A DNA stretch of 64,000 nt from JAIBJN01 sp963839745 (GTDB lineage Bacteria; Actinomycetota; Thermoleophilia; Gaiellales; Gaiellaceae): the NCBI GenBank assembly GCA_963839745.1, contig CAWIWC010000005.1:186001-250000 (forward strand), written 5' to 3'. The position numbers and the translations under genes are program-made. Positions 34,189 to 42,317 of the stretch are shown piece by piece (positions within the stretch are counted from its first letter, which is position 1; every line of letters starts with the position of its first letter). The notes under the pieces were generated by a model. The model saw nothing but the letters and a program-made list of their open reading frames with translations, was not told where the DNA came from and did no database searches.

Positions 34189-34655
34189 CGCTGGTACTCC
34201 AGCTCGGTGTCGCCGACCTGCAGGCGGTCGCCGTCGTGGAGCCTGCGCCGGCCGTCGACGCGCTCTCCGTTCACGTACGTCCCGTTCGTCGAGCCGAGGT
34301 CGATGACCCAGGTCCCGTCGAGGCCGCTCTCGACCCGTGCGTGGTGACCCGAGGCGTAGTCGTCCCCGGGGAGCGCCACGACGTTGTCCTCGGCGCGGCC
34401 GAAGGTCATTGGCACGGGCCCGGGGTCGAAGGCCTTGCCCACGGGGATCGCCTTGGAGCGGACGACGACCAGGCGGCCCGGCGCCATGCCGGCCTCTGCC
34501 CGTGCCTGGGCAACCTGCGCGGGTGCGAGCACGAAGCTCTCCTGCGGCGCGGCCGGAAGGCCGCGCTCCGCCGTGCGGACGACGCGCCAGATGAAGATGT
34601 AGAGAAGGACGATGAACGCGGCCTGCAGCGCGATGAGGATTGGCTCGACAGACAC
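34185..34655 (-). CDS. fhaB: membrane-anchored FHA protein FhaB
   Basis: 156 residues: an N-terminal membrane helix (ALQAAFIVLLYIFIW) and a C-terminal FHA domain at about 78-150 with FGRAEDN, SGHHARVE (phosphothreonine-binding Ser-x2-His) and DLGSTNGTYVNGERV. FhaB reads phosphothreonines made by the PknA/B kinases. ATGA overlap with the phosphatase gene downstream. Confidence 0.93.
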   Translation of the reverse strand: MSVEPILIALQAAFIVLLYIFIWRVVRTAERGLPAAPQESFVLAPAQVAQARAEAGMAPGRLVVVRSKAIPVGKAFDPGPVPMTFGRAEDNVVALPGDDYASGHHARVESGLDGTWVIDLGSTNGTYVNGERVDGRRRLHDGDRLQVGDTELEYQR

Positions 34656-34665
34656 GCTGTGGGTC

Positions 34666-35454
34666 TCAGAATCCGCGCTCGAAGCGAAGCTCGGTGGTTC
34701 CGAGCACGACGCTGTCGTCCGGCTCGAGCTTCGCGCGCTTCACCCGCTCCCCGTTGACCGTGATCCCGTTGGTGGAGCCGAGATCGACGATCCAGTAGGC
34801 CCCGTCCTCATGTCTGATCTCAGCGTGCCGGCGCGAGACGTTGGGGTCGTCGACCGAGATATCGCAGTCGCGCGACCGCCCCAGCACGAGAGAGCTGTTC
34901 GCGAGCTCGTGGCGCTTGCCGCCGAGGACGAGCGCTGCCGTAGCGTGGGCGAGGTCGAGCGCGGCGGCGTCCTCGGAGGACACCGCCTCGGTGTCCGCGG
35001 CCGGCGGCCTGAAGATCTTCGTCTCGCTCGGCGCCGCCTGCGGCTGAACCTCGGGCGGGATGTCCGCCGCCGCGCGGCCGCGCTGAGGCTGAACCATGCG
35101 CGTCGCGATCCCGAACTCGCCGACGTTGAGGTCGTCGTCCTCCTCCATCAACACCACGGGGCTCGTCAGGAGGGCGTAGCCCTCGCGGCGGGCGTGCTCC
35201 GACAGGTAGTCGGAGAGCTCCGTCAGGAGCGAGTCCTCATAGTTCCCGAACTGGTCGCGGTCGCTCGGCGACAGATAGAGCGTGTACTCGTTCGGGACGT
35301 ACACGCGCGACACCGAGACGGTCTTGGCGTCGTCCATCTCTTTGGCCAGCTTCCGCGCCAGCTCGACCGGCTGCACGTGGGTGCGAAAGGCGCGGCCGAA
35401 GACGCCCTCGACGAGCGACTCGATCCGGTGCTCGATGCTCCGCAGGACGCTCAT
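34666..35454 (-). CDS. fhaA: FHA protein FhaA (DUF3662 plus FHA)
   Basis: 262 residues. The N-terminal 120 residues are the DUF3662 domain (IESLVEGVFGRAFRTHVQPVELA, here seen as EGVFGRAFRTHVQPVEL; PNEYTLYLSPSDRDQF). A Gln/Ala-rich linker of about 60 residues follows, then an FHA domain with LGRSRDCDISV, VSRRHAEIRH and DLGSTNGITVNGERV. In mycobacteria FhaA binds phosphorylated MviN and PknB partners. A hairpin GTGCCC-GCC-GGGCAC (35472-35486) precedes the gene. Confidence 0.94.
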   Translation of the reverse strand: MSVLRSIEHRIESLVEGVFGRAFRTHVQPVELARKLAKEMDDAKTVSVSRVYVPNEYTLYLSPSDRDQFGNYEDSLLTELSDYLSEHARREGYALLTSPVVLMEEDDDLNVGEFGIATRMVQPQRGRAAADIPPEVQPQAAPSETKIFRPPAADTEAVSSEDAAALDLAHATAALVLGGKRHELANSSLVLGRSRDCDISVDDPNVSRRHAEIRHEDGAYWIVDLGSTNGITVNGERVKRAKLEPDDSVVLGTTELRFERGF

Positions 35455-35487
35455 AGCAAGCGGACACCATTGTGCCCGCCGGGCACT

Positions 35488-37110
35488 CTAACGACGCGCT
35501 CGAAGCAACGGATACGCCAGCGCACCCGTTGCGAGCCAGGCTGCGGGCACAGCCCAGGCGGCGGCGACGGGCTCGCCGCCCACCGCCAGAGGGGCGAGAA
35601 GCAGTGCCCCGACGAACCCCGCACCCCAGCCCGCGACACCCCACAGCCCGTGCTCCCGGGCCGGCCGCGCGGCCAGCGTGGCCGCAGCGACCACGAGCGC
35701 CAGGACGAGCATCGTCGGCCGGCTGGTGAGGAGGCTCGCAGCGGCGTCGAAGGCGGCCGCAGGCCGCTCCGTGCCTCGGAGGCCGGCCGTGCCGGGCGCG
35801 TCCTCGCCCGTGATGGGCAGCCTCGCGCCGACGGCGATTGCGGTTCCCGCGGCCACCAGCACGCCGGCAAGGGCGGTCGCCGCCTGTCTCACCGGGCCGC
35901 GGGCCTGGAGCGCGACTATGGGCATCAGCGGCAGAAGGTGGAGCACCGCCAGCACCGGGCCCGCCGCGAAGAGGAGCCCTGACCGGGCGTCGCGCAGGAA
36001 GAGGACGAGCCAGGCGACGGCCAGCGGTACGTACGCCAGCGCGAGCCCGAGGGAGACGTTCCCCAGTGGGAGCACCGGCACTGCCAGCGCCGCCGCGAGG
36101 CCTACTCGGGGATTGACCAGCGCGAGCAACCCTGCGATTGCGCCGAGGAGGAACGGCCACCCGCCGGGGAAGAAGGGCAGGAGGAGCGCCGAGCCGGCCG
36201 CGAACGCCGCGGCGAGGATCGCGTGCGGCCCCTGCTCCTGCAGGCGGGCGGGGGAGGAAACGGCGCGGCGGCGCTCGGAGCGATCCTCCTCTACCGAGCG
36301 CAGGAGATGGAGAGACTGCCGTGCGGTGGGGCGCTTTCGCGGATCGTTCGAGAGCATGCGGTCGACCGTGCGGCAGAGCTTGCGCGGGAGGTCCGGCCGC
36401 AGCTCTGCGAGCGGCTGAGCGCCTTGCTCGACCCGGCGTGCGGTCTCGAGCGGCGAGACGGCCCAGAAGGGATGTCGGCCGGCGAGCGCCTCCCAGAGGA
36501 TCACGCCCAGCGACCAGACGTCCGCGGCGCCGGTCGCCTCGGCGCCTCCGAGCCTCTCAGGCGCGATGTACGCGAGCGTCCCGGGCACATCGCCGGCGGC
36601 GGTCAGGGTGTCGGCCTCGTCGATCTGCGCCATCCCGAAGTCGAGCAGCCGGATGGAGATCTCCTCGCCGCTCTCCACCATGACGTTGGCCGGCTTCACG
36701 TCGCGGTGGATGACGCCCTTGGAGTGCGCGTGGGCGAGCGCCTCGAGGATCTGCGCCGCCGCCTCGACGGAGCTCCAGTCGTCGAGCGCGCCGCCGCGCA
36801 GGGCATCGCGCAAGGTGCAGCCCGAGATGAAGGGATACGCGACGTAGACGTGTCCCTCGTCTCGGGCGAGCGCGAGCGCGCGCAGGCACCTCGGATGGCG
36901 AAGGCGCGTGGCGGCCTCGACCTCGCGCTCCGCCCTCGCGCCCGCCTTGCCCTCGCGCGCGACGATCTTGAGTGCGACCTCGCGATCGGCCTCCTCGTCG
37001 CGGGCGAGCCACACCGAGCCCGCGCCGCCGCTCCCCAGTGGTCGCAACGGACGGTAGCGACCGAGAACGAGGTGATTCTCGCCGAGAGCAATTGCCTGTT
37101 CCACGGACAC
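35488..37110 (-). CDS. Ser/Thr protein kinase with polytopic membrane domain
   Basis: 540 residues from GTG 37110; a longer frame to 37263 is arginine-rich shadow. Kinase domain about 15-275 with LGSGGAGSVWLARD, VALKIVAREG, HRDVKPANVMV, LLDFGMAQ and GTLAYIAPERLGG. The activation region and HRD/DFG motifs are intact. From about 305 to the end come roughly eight hydrophobic segments (AILAAAFAAGSALLLPFFPG onward) instead of a sensor domain. It occupies the upstream PknA-like slot of the fhaA cluster. Confidence 0.87.
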   Translation of the reverse strand: MSVEQAIALGENHLVLGRYRPLRPLGSGGAGSVWLARDEEADREVALKIVAREGKAGARAEREVEAATRLRHPRCLRALALARDEGHVYVAYPFISGCTLRDALRGGALDDWSSVEAAAQILEALAHAHSKGVIHRDVKPANVMVESGEEISIRLLDFGMAQIDEADTLTAAGDVPGTLAYIAPERLGGAEATGAADVWSLGVILWEALAGRHPFWAVSPLETARRVEQGAQPLAELRPDLPRKLCRTVDRMLSNDPRKRPTARQSLHLLRSVEEDRSERRRAVSSPARLQEQGPHAILAAAFAAGSALLLPFFPGGWPFLLGAIAGLLALVNPRVGLAAALAVPVLPLGNVSLGLALAYVPLAVAWLVLFLRDARSGLLFAAGPVLAVLHLLPLMPIVALQARGPVRQAATALAGVLVAAGTAIAVGARLPITGEDAPGTAGLRGTERPAAAFDAAASLLTSRPTMLVLALVVAAATLAARPAREHGLWGVAGWGAGFVGALLLAPLAVGGEPVAAAWAVPAAWLATGALAYPLLRARR

Positions 37111-37196
37111 CCCGGCACTTGGCGCTGGCTCCCGAAAGTCCTGCAAAGTCCGAGGTGGGTGGTAGACTCCGCGCCTTCTTCGACCCTGAGCGGCCC

Positions 37197-38333
37197 GTGT
37201 TCGATCGAGAGAAAACCGAGTCTGAGAGCGACATCGAGTTCGACTTCTTCGACGAGTCGCCAACCGTCGAGTCGTCTCAGCGAGCAGAGGGCGAGCCGCG
37301 CAAGCGGCGGCGCCTGCCGACGCGCCCGCCGAAGCCTCCCGGTGGGCCCCAGCTCTACCGGCTCGGAGTGCTGATCGCCGGCGCCATCGTTCTGGCGGTC
37401 ATCCTCATCCTGGTCGTCAACAGCTGCCGCAAGAACCAGAAGGTCTCGGCCTACGAGAACTACGTCGAGAGCGTGAGCACGATCGCGGCGCAGTCCGAGG
37501 ATCTCGGCAAGCAGCTAAACACGCAGCTGACGACGCCTGGCATCACCCTCGAGGCCCTGCGGGAAGATGTGGGAGGCCTCCGGCAGCAGCAAGAGCAGCT
37601 CCTGCAGCAGGCGCAGGATCTCGGGCCGCCGGGACCGCTGCTCGAGCAGCAGGAGGCCCTGGTCGAGACGATGCAGTTCCGGGTCAACGGGCTCGACGGA
37701 CTGGCGACCGCGCTGGAGCAGGTCGCCCAGACGAGCAACGCGGACGAAGCGGGCCAGCTCCTGGCCTCACAGGCGCAGCGCCTCGTGGCGAGCGACGTCG
37801 TCTACGCGGACGGGTTCCAGTCGCCGACCGAGACGGTGCTCGAGGAGCAGGGCGTGTCCAACGTGCCCGTGCCGGCCTCGAGGTTCGTGCAGAACCCGGA
37901 GTTCGGGAGCCCGACGCAGTGGAAGCAGACCGTGGCCCGCCTCACGCAGTCTCCGCAGGCCGGCGGCCTCCACGGCAACGGCATCCAGGCCGTGCGCGTC
38001 CAGCCCGGCGGACAGCAGCTCTCCCCGACCGAGGACAACACCATCGAGTCGAGCAGCGCGCTCAGGTTCGAGGTGCTCGTCCAGAACTCGGGTGACAGCC
38101 AGGAGACGCGGGTCAGGGTCACGCTGGTGATTCAGCAGGATCCGCTGATCGAGAAGCAGCAGTTCATCGACGTCATCAACCCGGGCGAGACGAAGACCGT
38201 CTCCTTCCGCGACTTCGGTGAGCTGTCCTTCTCCACAGCCACGGTCCTCAAGGTCACCGTCGAGCCGGTGCAGGGCGAGACAAACACGGGCAACAACACC
38301 GCGGAGTACCCGGTCATTTTCGTGTTCCCCTAG
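37197..38333 (+). CDS. membrane protein with coiled-coil and CARDB-like outer domain
   Basis: 378 residues from GTG 37197 (an in-frame GTG at 37155 is an alternative; TAGACT at 37161 would be its -10 box). Residues 1-45 acidic then basic (EPRKRRRLPTRPPKPPGG), one membrane helix near 60-80, then a helical, Gln-rich coiled coil (LREDVGGLRQQQEQLLQQAQDL). The C-terminal 110 residues form a beta domain with SSALRFEVLVQNSGDSQE and NPGETKTVSF, an Ig-like CARDB style. Divergent from the kinase. Function unknown; likely envelope-associated. Confidence 0.7.
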   Translation: MFDREKTESESDIEFDFFDESPTVESSQRAEGEPRKRRRLPTRPPKPPGGPQLYRLGVLIAGAIVLAVILILVVNSCRKNQKVSAYENYVESVSTIAAQSEDLGKQLNTQLTTPGITLEALREDVGGLRQQQEQLLQQAQDLGPPGPLLEQQEALVETMQFRVNGLDGLATALEQVAQTSNADEAGQLLASQAQRLVASDVVYADGFQSPTETVLEEQGVSNVPVPASRFVQNPEFGSPTQWKQTVARLTQSPQAGGLHGNGIQAVRVQPGGQQLSPTEDNTIESSSALRFEVLVQNSGDSQETRVRVTLVIQQDPLIEKQQFIDVINPGETKTVSFRDFGELSFSTATVLKVTVEPVQGETNTGNNTAEYPVIFVFP

Positions 38334-38342
38334 CCCCGTCGC

Positions 38343-38348
38343 TAGGGT
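38343..38348 (+). promoter_or_regulatory. -10 box of a leaderless DUF4446 transcript
   Basis: TAGGGT ends eight bases before the ATG at 38357, the same spacing as at 19878 and 39280. No ribosome-binding site is seen. Confidence 0.4.
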
Positions 38349-38356
38349 AGGGCTCC

Positions 38357-38842
38357 ATGTCGGACCTCTCCGACGCGGCTCCCTGGATCGCCATCGGCGC
38401 GGCAGCGGCGGCGGTCGTTGCGCTCCTTCTCTCGATCGCCTTCTATCTCAAGCTGCGCGCCGTGCGAAAGGCGCAGCAGGTGCTCCTCGGCTCCAACAGG
38501 GACGACCTCGTCAACTTCGCCGTCTCCCTCCAGACGCGCATCGACGACCTCCACCGCGTCGTCGACGAGGTCGCCGCGGCGCTCGCCCGGATCGACCGGC
38601 GCGTGGACGGATGCCTGTCCCACACCGCACTCGTCCGCTACAACGCCTACGAGGACGCCGGCGGCCACCAGTCGGCCTCGCTCGCGTTCCTCGACGGTGG
38701 GCGCTCGGGGGTTGTAATGAGCGCCATCCAGGGAAGGGACTACGCGAGGATCTACGTGAAGCAGCTCGATCGTGGCAAGGCGCCCGTGGCGCTCTCTCCG
38801 GAGGAGCAGGAGGCCGTCGACCGCGCGATGGCACAGTCCTGA
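38357..38842 (+). CDS. DUF4446-family membrane protein
   Basis: 161 residues. One membrane helix near 9-32, then a coiled-coil-like segment (VNFAVSLQTRIDDLHRVVDEV) and a compact C-terminal domain with LVRYNAYEDAGGHQSASLAFLDG and SGVVMSAIQGRDYARIYVK. These features match the DUF4446 family of Gram-positive bacteria, whose function is not established. ATGA overlap with the GNAT gene. Confidence 0.85.
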   Translation: MSDLSDAAPWIAIGAAAAAVVALLLSIAFYLKLRAVRKAQQVLLGSNRDDLVNFAVSLQTRIDDLHRVVDEVAAALARIDRRVDGCLSHTALVRYNAYEDAGGHQSASLAFLDGGRSGVVMSAIQGRDYARIYVKQLDRGKAPVALSPEEQEAVDRAMAQS

Positions 38843-39249
38843 TGACGTACCGGAAAGCAGACATCCGGCCCTATCGTCCGGACGACGAGCCGCTGCTCTT
38901 CGGGCTCGCCAGTCTCGACCGCGGCGCCGACAGGCGCACGCTCGCGGTGCTCGAGCGGGAAACCGTCTTCGTCGCCGACGTCGAAGGCGACCCGGCCGGC
39001 TACGTCGCCCTCGACCGCGAGGGGGATGCCATCCGGGTCGACCAGCTCTTCGTCAGCCCCGAGCACGAGGCCGAGGGCATCGGGCGCCAGTTGCTCGAGT
39101 ACGCGGAGGGGTTCGCCATCTCCGAGCGCGCCCTCTCCCTCCAGGTGGTCGTGGCGGGCGGCGATCGCAGGGCGTCCGCCTTCTACCGCGGACGTGGGTT
39201 CGTGGAGGCCGGAGAGGATCTTCTCGAACTGGTGCTCCCGCAGGCGTAG
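38842..39249 (+). CDS. GNAT-family N-acetyltransferase
   Basis: 135 residues from the ATG overlapping the DUF4446 stop. GCN5-type fold: IRPYRPDDEPLLFGLA start, VDQLFVSPEHEAEGIGRQLLEYA with the acetyl-CoA pyrophosphate loop (Q/RxxGxG/A form EGIGRQ), and ASAFYRGRGFVEAG. Substrate unknown. Cytoplasmic. Confidence 0.85.
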   Translation: MTYRKADIRPYRPDDEPLLFGLASLDRGADRRTLAVLERETVFVADVEGDPAGYVALDREGDAIRVDQLFVSPEHEAEGIGRQLLEYAEGFAISERALSLQVVVAGGDRRASAFYRGRGFVEAGEDLLELVLPQA

Positions 39250-39265
39250 AGTCGCGCCGCTCATC

Positions 39266-39271
39266 TACGAT
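39266..39271 (+). promoter_or_regulatory. -10 box of a leaderless HNH gene transcript
   Basis: TACGAT followed by exactly eight bases and the ATG at 39280. Identical hexamer and spacing to the sufS promoter. Confidence 0.5.
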
Positions 39272-39279
39272 TTGCGCCA

Positions 39280-39780
39280 ATGCAGCAGGTTCTCGTGCTG
39301 AACGCGAGCTTCGAGCCCCTCAACGTCTGCACGGTCCGGCGCGCGCACGTGCTCGTCTACAAGGGGAAGGCGGAAATGGTCGAGGAGCTGCAGCAGCCGC
39401 TGCGCTCGGCGACGGACACGTTTCCCTGGCCCCACGTCATCAGGCTGCTCCACTACGTGCGCGTTCCGCGCGCCGTGAAGCGGAAGATCTCGCGCCGCGC
39501 GCTCTTCGCCCGCGACGGGCACAAGTGCGTCTACTGCGGGTCAGCCGGCCGGCTCACGCTCGACCATGTCGTCCCACGGTCGCGGGGCGGCGACTCCGTG
39601 TGGGAGAACGTCGTCACCTCGTGCGCGCCCTGCAACCTGCGCAAGGGGAACCGGTTACCCGAGGAGATCGAGATGCGCCTGCACATCACCCCCCGCGCGC
39701 CCACCCCCGCGCTCTTCGTCACCCTGTCGGCGTCGCGGATCCCCGACCGCTGGCAGCCGTATCTCGCCGCGTACGCGTAG
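39280..39780 (+). CDS. HNH endonuclease
   Basis: 166 residues. N-terminal VLVLNASFEPLNVCTVRRA and YKGKAEMVEE are typical of the actinobacterial stand-alone HNH family. The nuclease motif near 88-130 contains CVYCGSAG, LTLDHVVPRSRGG and NVVTSCAPCNLRKGNR, giving a CxxC/CxxC zinc-supported His-Asn-His core. No phage or restriction genes nearby. It is often chromosomally conserved in this group; the biological role is unknown. Confidence 0.9.
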   Translation: MQQVLVLNASFEPLNVCTVRRAHVLVYKGKAEMVEELQQPLRSATDTFPWPHVIRLLHYVRVPRAVKRKISRRALFARDGHKCVYCGSAGRLTLDHVVPRSRGGDSVWENVVTSCAPCNLRKGNRLPEEIEMRLHITPRAPTPALFVTLSASRIPDRWQPYLAAYA

Positions 39781-39791
39781 CTAGGGGCCGG

Positions 39792-39817
39792 AAGGGGCGA
39801 GCCGGAGCCCGCCCCTT
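39792..39817. terminator. shared terminator hairpin between HNH and glnA
   Basis: AAGGGGCG (39792-39799) pairs with CGCCCCTT (39810-39817) between convergent gene ends. GC-rich, with no clear T run on either side, so it may act on both strands. Confidence 0.5.
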
Positions 39818-39826
39818 GCCGAGCGA

Positions 39827-41269
39827 TCAGGCGTCGTAGTAGAGCGAGAACTCGGCCGGGTGCGGCCGCAGAGCGACGACGTCGACCTCGTTCTCGCGCT
39901 TGTAGTCGATCCAGGCGCGGAGCACTTCCTCGCTGAAGACGCCGCCGCGGAGCAGGAACTCGTGGTCGTGCTCGAGCGCGTCGAGCGCCTCGCCGAGCGA
40001 GCCCGGGACCTGCGCGATGCCGCCGCGGTCCTCCTCGAAGAGGTCGAAGTCCGCCGGCTCGCCGGGGTCGAGGCCCTTCTCGATGCCGTCGAGCCCGGCC
40101 ATCAGCATGGCCGCGAACGCGAGGTATGGGTTCGCGGTCGCGTCCGGGCAGCGGAACTCGAGCCGCTTGGCCGAGGCCGAGTCCGAGTACATCGGGATGC
40201 GGATCGCCGCCGAGCGGTTCCGCTGCGAGTAGACGAGGTTGACCGGCGCCTCGTAGCCCGGCACGAGCCGGCGGTACGAGTTGGTCGTCGGAGCGCAGAA
40301 GGCGAGCAGCGCGGGCGCGTGCATGAGCAGGCCGCCCACGTATGCCCGGGCGAGCTGGGACAGGCCCGCGTAGCCGGACTTGTCGGAGAAGAGCGGCGTC
40401 CCTTCCTTCCAGAGCGACTGGTGCGTGTGCATCCCCGAGCCGTTGTCGCCGAAGATCGGTTTCGGCATGAACGTCGCGCTCTTCCCGGCCAGCCGGGCGA
40501 CGTTGCGCACGACGTACTTGTAGGTCATGACCTGGTCGGCCATGCGCGTGAGGCTCTGGTAGCGGAGGTCGACCTCGCACTGGCCTGCTGAGGCGACCTC
40601 GTGGTGATGGAACTCGCAGGGGATCCCGAGGCGCTCGAGCGTGAGCACGATCCGCGTGCGCAGGTCGTGCAGCGTGTCGTGCGGGGCCGGCGGGAAGTAG
40701 CCGCCCTTCTCGCGCACCGTGTAGCCGAGGCCGGGAGCGCCCGAGTTCCAGTGTCCCTCGGCCGAGTCGACGCTGTAGTGCGCCCTGTGAGGGGCGAGCT
40801 CGTAGGAGACCTCGTCGAAGACGAAGAACTCGCACTCGGGCCCGAAGTTCGCCGTGTCGGCGATGCCGGTCTCGCGGAGATACTCCTCCGCCCGCCGGGC
40901 GATCCGCCGCGGGTCGCGCCCGTAGGGCTCGCTCGTCGTCGGGTCGGCGATCTCGCAGACGAGCGAGAGGGTCGACGCCTCGGTGAACGGGTCGAGCACC
41001 GCGCTCGCCGGGTCGGGCATGAGCAGGAGGTCGCTTTCGGCGATGCCCTGCCAGCCGCGGATCGACGAGCCGTCGAAGCCGAGCCCTTCGGTGAACGCCG
41101 ACGCGCCGAACGCGCTGACGGGCAACGTCATGTGCTGCCAGGCCCCGAAGAGGTCCGTGAACTTGAGGTCGACCATCTGGGCCTTCTGCTCGAACGCCCA
41201 GGCGACCGCCTCCTCCGCCTCCGGCTGCGCGCCGTTCGCGAGGTACGCCTTCGTCTCCATCTCCTGCAT
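39827..41269 (-). CDS. glnA: glutamine synthetase type I (longer form)
   Basis: 480 residues from ATG 41269, with a GAAGGAGGC ribosome site; the listed open frame to 41371 is leader RNA. Family motifs: FTDLFGAWQHM, GFDGSSIRGWQ, FGPECEFFVFD, GYFPPAPHDTL, FHHHEVASAGQCEVD, NGSGMHTHQSL, RLVPGYEAPVN and NRSAAIRIP. It makes glutamine from glutamate, ammonia and ATP. The region where the adenylylated Tyr loop sits reads ADFDLFEEDRG, so the canonical NLYDL site is absent. Expression is probably governed by the leader at 41291-41375. Confidence 0.94.
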   Translation of the reverse strand: MQEMETKAYLANGAQPEAEEAVAWAFEQKAQMVDLKFTDLFGAWQHMTLPVSAFGASAFTEGLGFDGSSIRGWQGIAESDLLLMPDPASAVLDPFTEASTLSLVCEIADPTTSEPYGRDPRRIARRAEEYLRETGIADTANFGPECEFFVFDEVSYELAPHRAHYSVDSAEGHWNSGAPGLGYTVREKGGYFPPAPHDTLHDLRTRIVLTLERLGIPCEFHHHEVASAGQCEVDLRYQSLTRMADQVMTYKYVVRNVARLAGKSATFMPKPIFGDNGSGMHTHQSLWKEGTPLFSDKSGYAGLSQLARAYVGGLLMHAPALLAFCAPTTNSYRRLVPGYEAPVNLVYSQRNRSAAIRIPMYSDSASAKRLEFRCPDATANPYLAFAAMLMAGLDGIEKGLDPGEPADFDLFEEDRGGIAQVPGSLGEALDALEHDHEFLLRGGVFSEEVLRAWIDYKRENEVDVVALRPHPAEFSLYYDA

Positions 41270-41290
41270 GCCGCCTCCTTCTGGTCCACG

Positions 41291-41375
41291 AAAAAAGCCC
41301 CAGCGGTCGCATTGACCTCTGAGGCTCCGTCGCCTACTGCGGGCGCCGCCGTCGGCGCCTCGCACTCTCACGATA
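41291..41375 (-). promoter_or_regulatory. glnA leader: promoter, tandem hexaloop hairpins and terminator (ANTAR-like)
   Basis: Read on the minus strand: TTGAGA (41394-41399), an 18-base spacer and TATCGT (41370-41375) form a good promoter, with a start near 41363. Hairpin 1 at 41342-41359 is GGCGCC-GACGGC-GGCGCC. Hairpin 2 at 41322-41335 is AGGC-GACGGA-GCCT. A 13-pair terminator (41296-41326, one mismatch, T run 41291-41296) uses the 3' arm of hairpin 2 as its own 5' arm, so the two exclude each other. Architecture matches ANTAR antitermination targets; binding is inferred. Confidence 0.7.
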
Positions 41376-41384
41376 GCGCGAACC

Positions 41385-41488
41385 CTGGACGGATCTCAAG
41401 GCTGGCGCTATCCTCGGCGGCGGATGCGATTCAACAGAGTCTGAGACACCAGGTGTCGCGGCCCCCCTTCTAGGGGCGCCGCTTCTTT
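41385..41488 (+). promoter_or_regulatory. ABC-transporter promoter and hairpin leader with terminator
   Basis: CTGGAC (41385-41390), 17 bases, TATCCT (41409-41414) suggest a promoter divergent from glnA. The leader then holds three successive hairpins: GATTC-AACA-GAGTC (41428-41441), GACAC-CAG-GTGTC (41445-41457), and a strong 10-pair stem 41458-41482 followed by TTCTTT. The last resembles an intrinsic terminator 37 bases before the ATPase start, so transcription attenuation is likely. Loops differ from those of the glnA leaders. Confidence 0.5.
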
Positions 41489-41525
41489 CGCCCTGCGTTC
41501 GACTCGACTTTGGAGGAGCATCCCG

Positions 41526-42317
41526 ATGACCGCCGTCCGCGTTTCCGATCTTCGCAAGGATTTTCTTCGCCGCAACGGGCGCCGCCTGCGCCGCGAGCGC
41601 GTGCCCGCCCTGCGGGATGTCTCGTTCACCATCGATCGCGGCGAGTGCGTCGCGGTCCTGGGCCAGAACGGGTCGGGGAAGTCCACTCTCGTCCGCCTGC
41701 TCTCGACGCTCCTCCTCGCCGACGGCGGGACGGCGAGCATCTTCGGGCACGAGATCTCGAGCGATCCGCGGGGCGTGCAAAGGCTCGTCAACCGCGTCTC
41801 GGTCGAGGCCTCCTTCTTCAAGAAGATGTCCTCGGCGGAGAACCTGGCCTACGCCGCGCGCTTCTACGGGATGACGCCCCGTCAGACCGGGCCGCGGATT
41901 CCCGAGATCCTCGAGCGCGTCGGCTTCCCGGTCGACCGCCGAGGCGAGCCGATGGAGAACCTCTCACGCGGCATGCAGCAGAAGGTCGCCCTGGCTCGGG
42001 CGCTCCTCACGTCGCCGGTGCTACTCCTGCTGGACGAGCCGACGACCGGGCTCGACCCGCGCTCGCGGCTCGAGGTGCGCGAGTTCATCCGCGAGGTGCG
42101 GACGACGCACGACGCGACCGTGCTCATCTGCACGCACGACCTCGGCGAGGCCGAGGCGCTCGCCGCTCGCATCGGGATCCTCGACCAGGGCCGACTCGTC
42201 TGCCTCGCCCCGGCGGCGGAGCTGAAGGAGCGCTACGGCGCAGCCACGCTCGAGGAGGTCTTCTTCGCCGCGACCGGGAAGGCGCTCGAGGACGAGGAGG
42301 AGGTCGACGGCTCATGA
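41526..42317 (+). CDS. ABC transporter ATP-binding protein
   Basis: 263 residues. Walker A GQNGSGKST near residue 50, Q-loop region, signature LSRGMQQKVALARAL, Walker B LLLLDEPTTGLDP and H-loop CTHDLGEAEAL. The pattern (NodI/DrrA/CcmA-like) is an exporter-type ATPase pairing with an ABC-2 permease, encoded next with an ATGA overlap. Substrate unknown: lipid, polysaccharide or drug are possible. A GGAGGAGC site precedes the ATG. Confidence 0.9.
   Translation: MTAVRVSDLRKDFLRRNGRRLRRERVPALRDVSFTIDRGECVAVLGQNGSGKSTLVRLLSTLLLADGGTASIFGHEISSDPRGVQRLVNRVSVEASFFKKMSSAENLAYAARFYGMTPRQTGPRIPEILERVGFPVDRRGEPMENLSRGMQQKVALARALLTSPVLLLLDEPTTGLDPRSRLEVREFIREVRTTHDATVLICTHDLGEAEALAARIGILDQGRLVCLAPAAELKERYGAATLEEVFFAATGKALEDEEEVDGS

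Noticed and set aside
39531..41312. Minus-strand open frame across HNH and glnA
   Set aside because: Shadow of glnA in another frame; no recognisable motif.
41296..41363. Cyanobacterial-type glutamine riboswitch in the glnA leader
   Set aside because: The recalled conserved core of that riboswitch is not present; the paired hexaloops and exclusive terminator fit ANTAR targets better.
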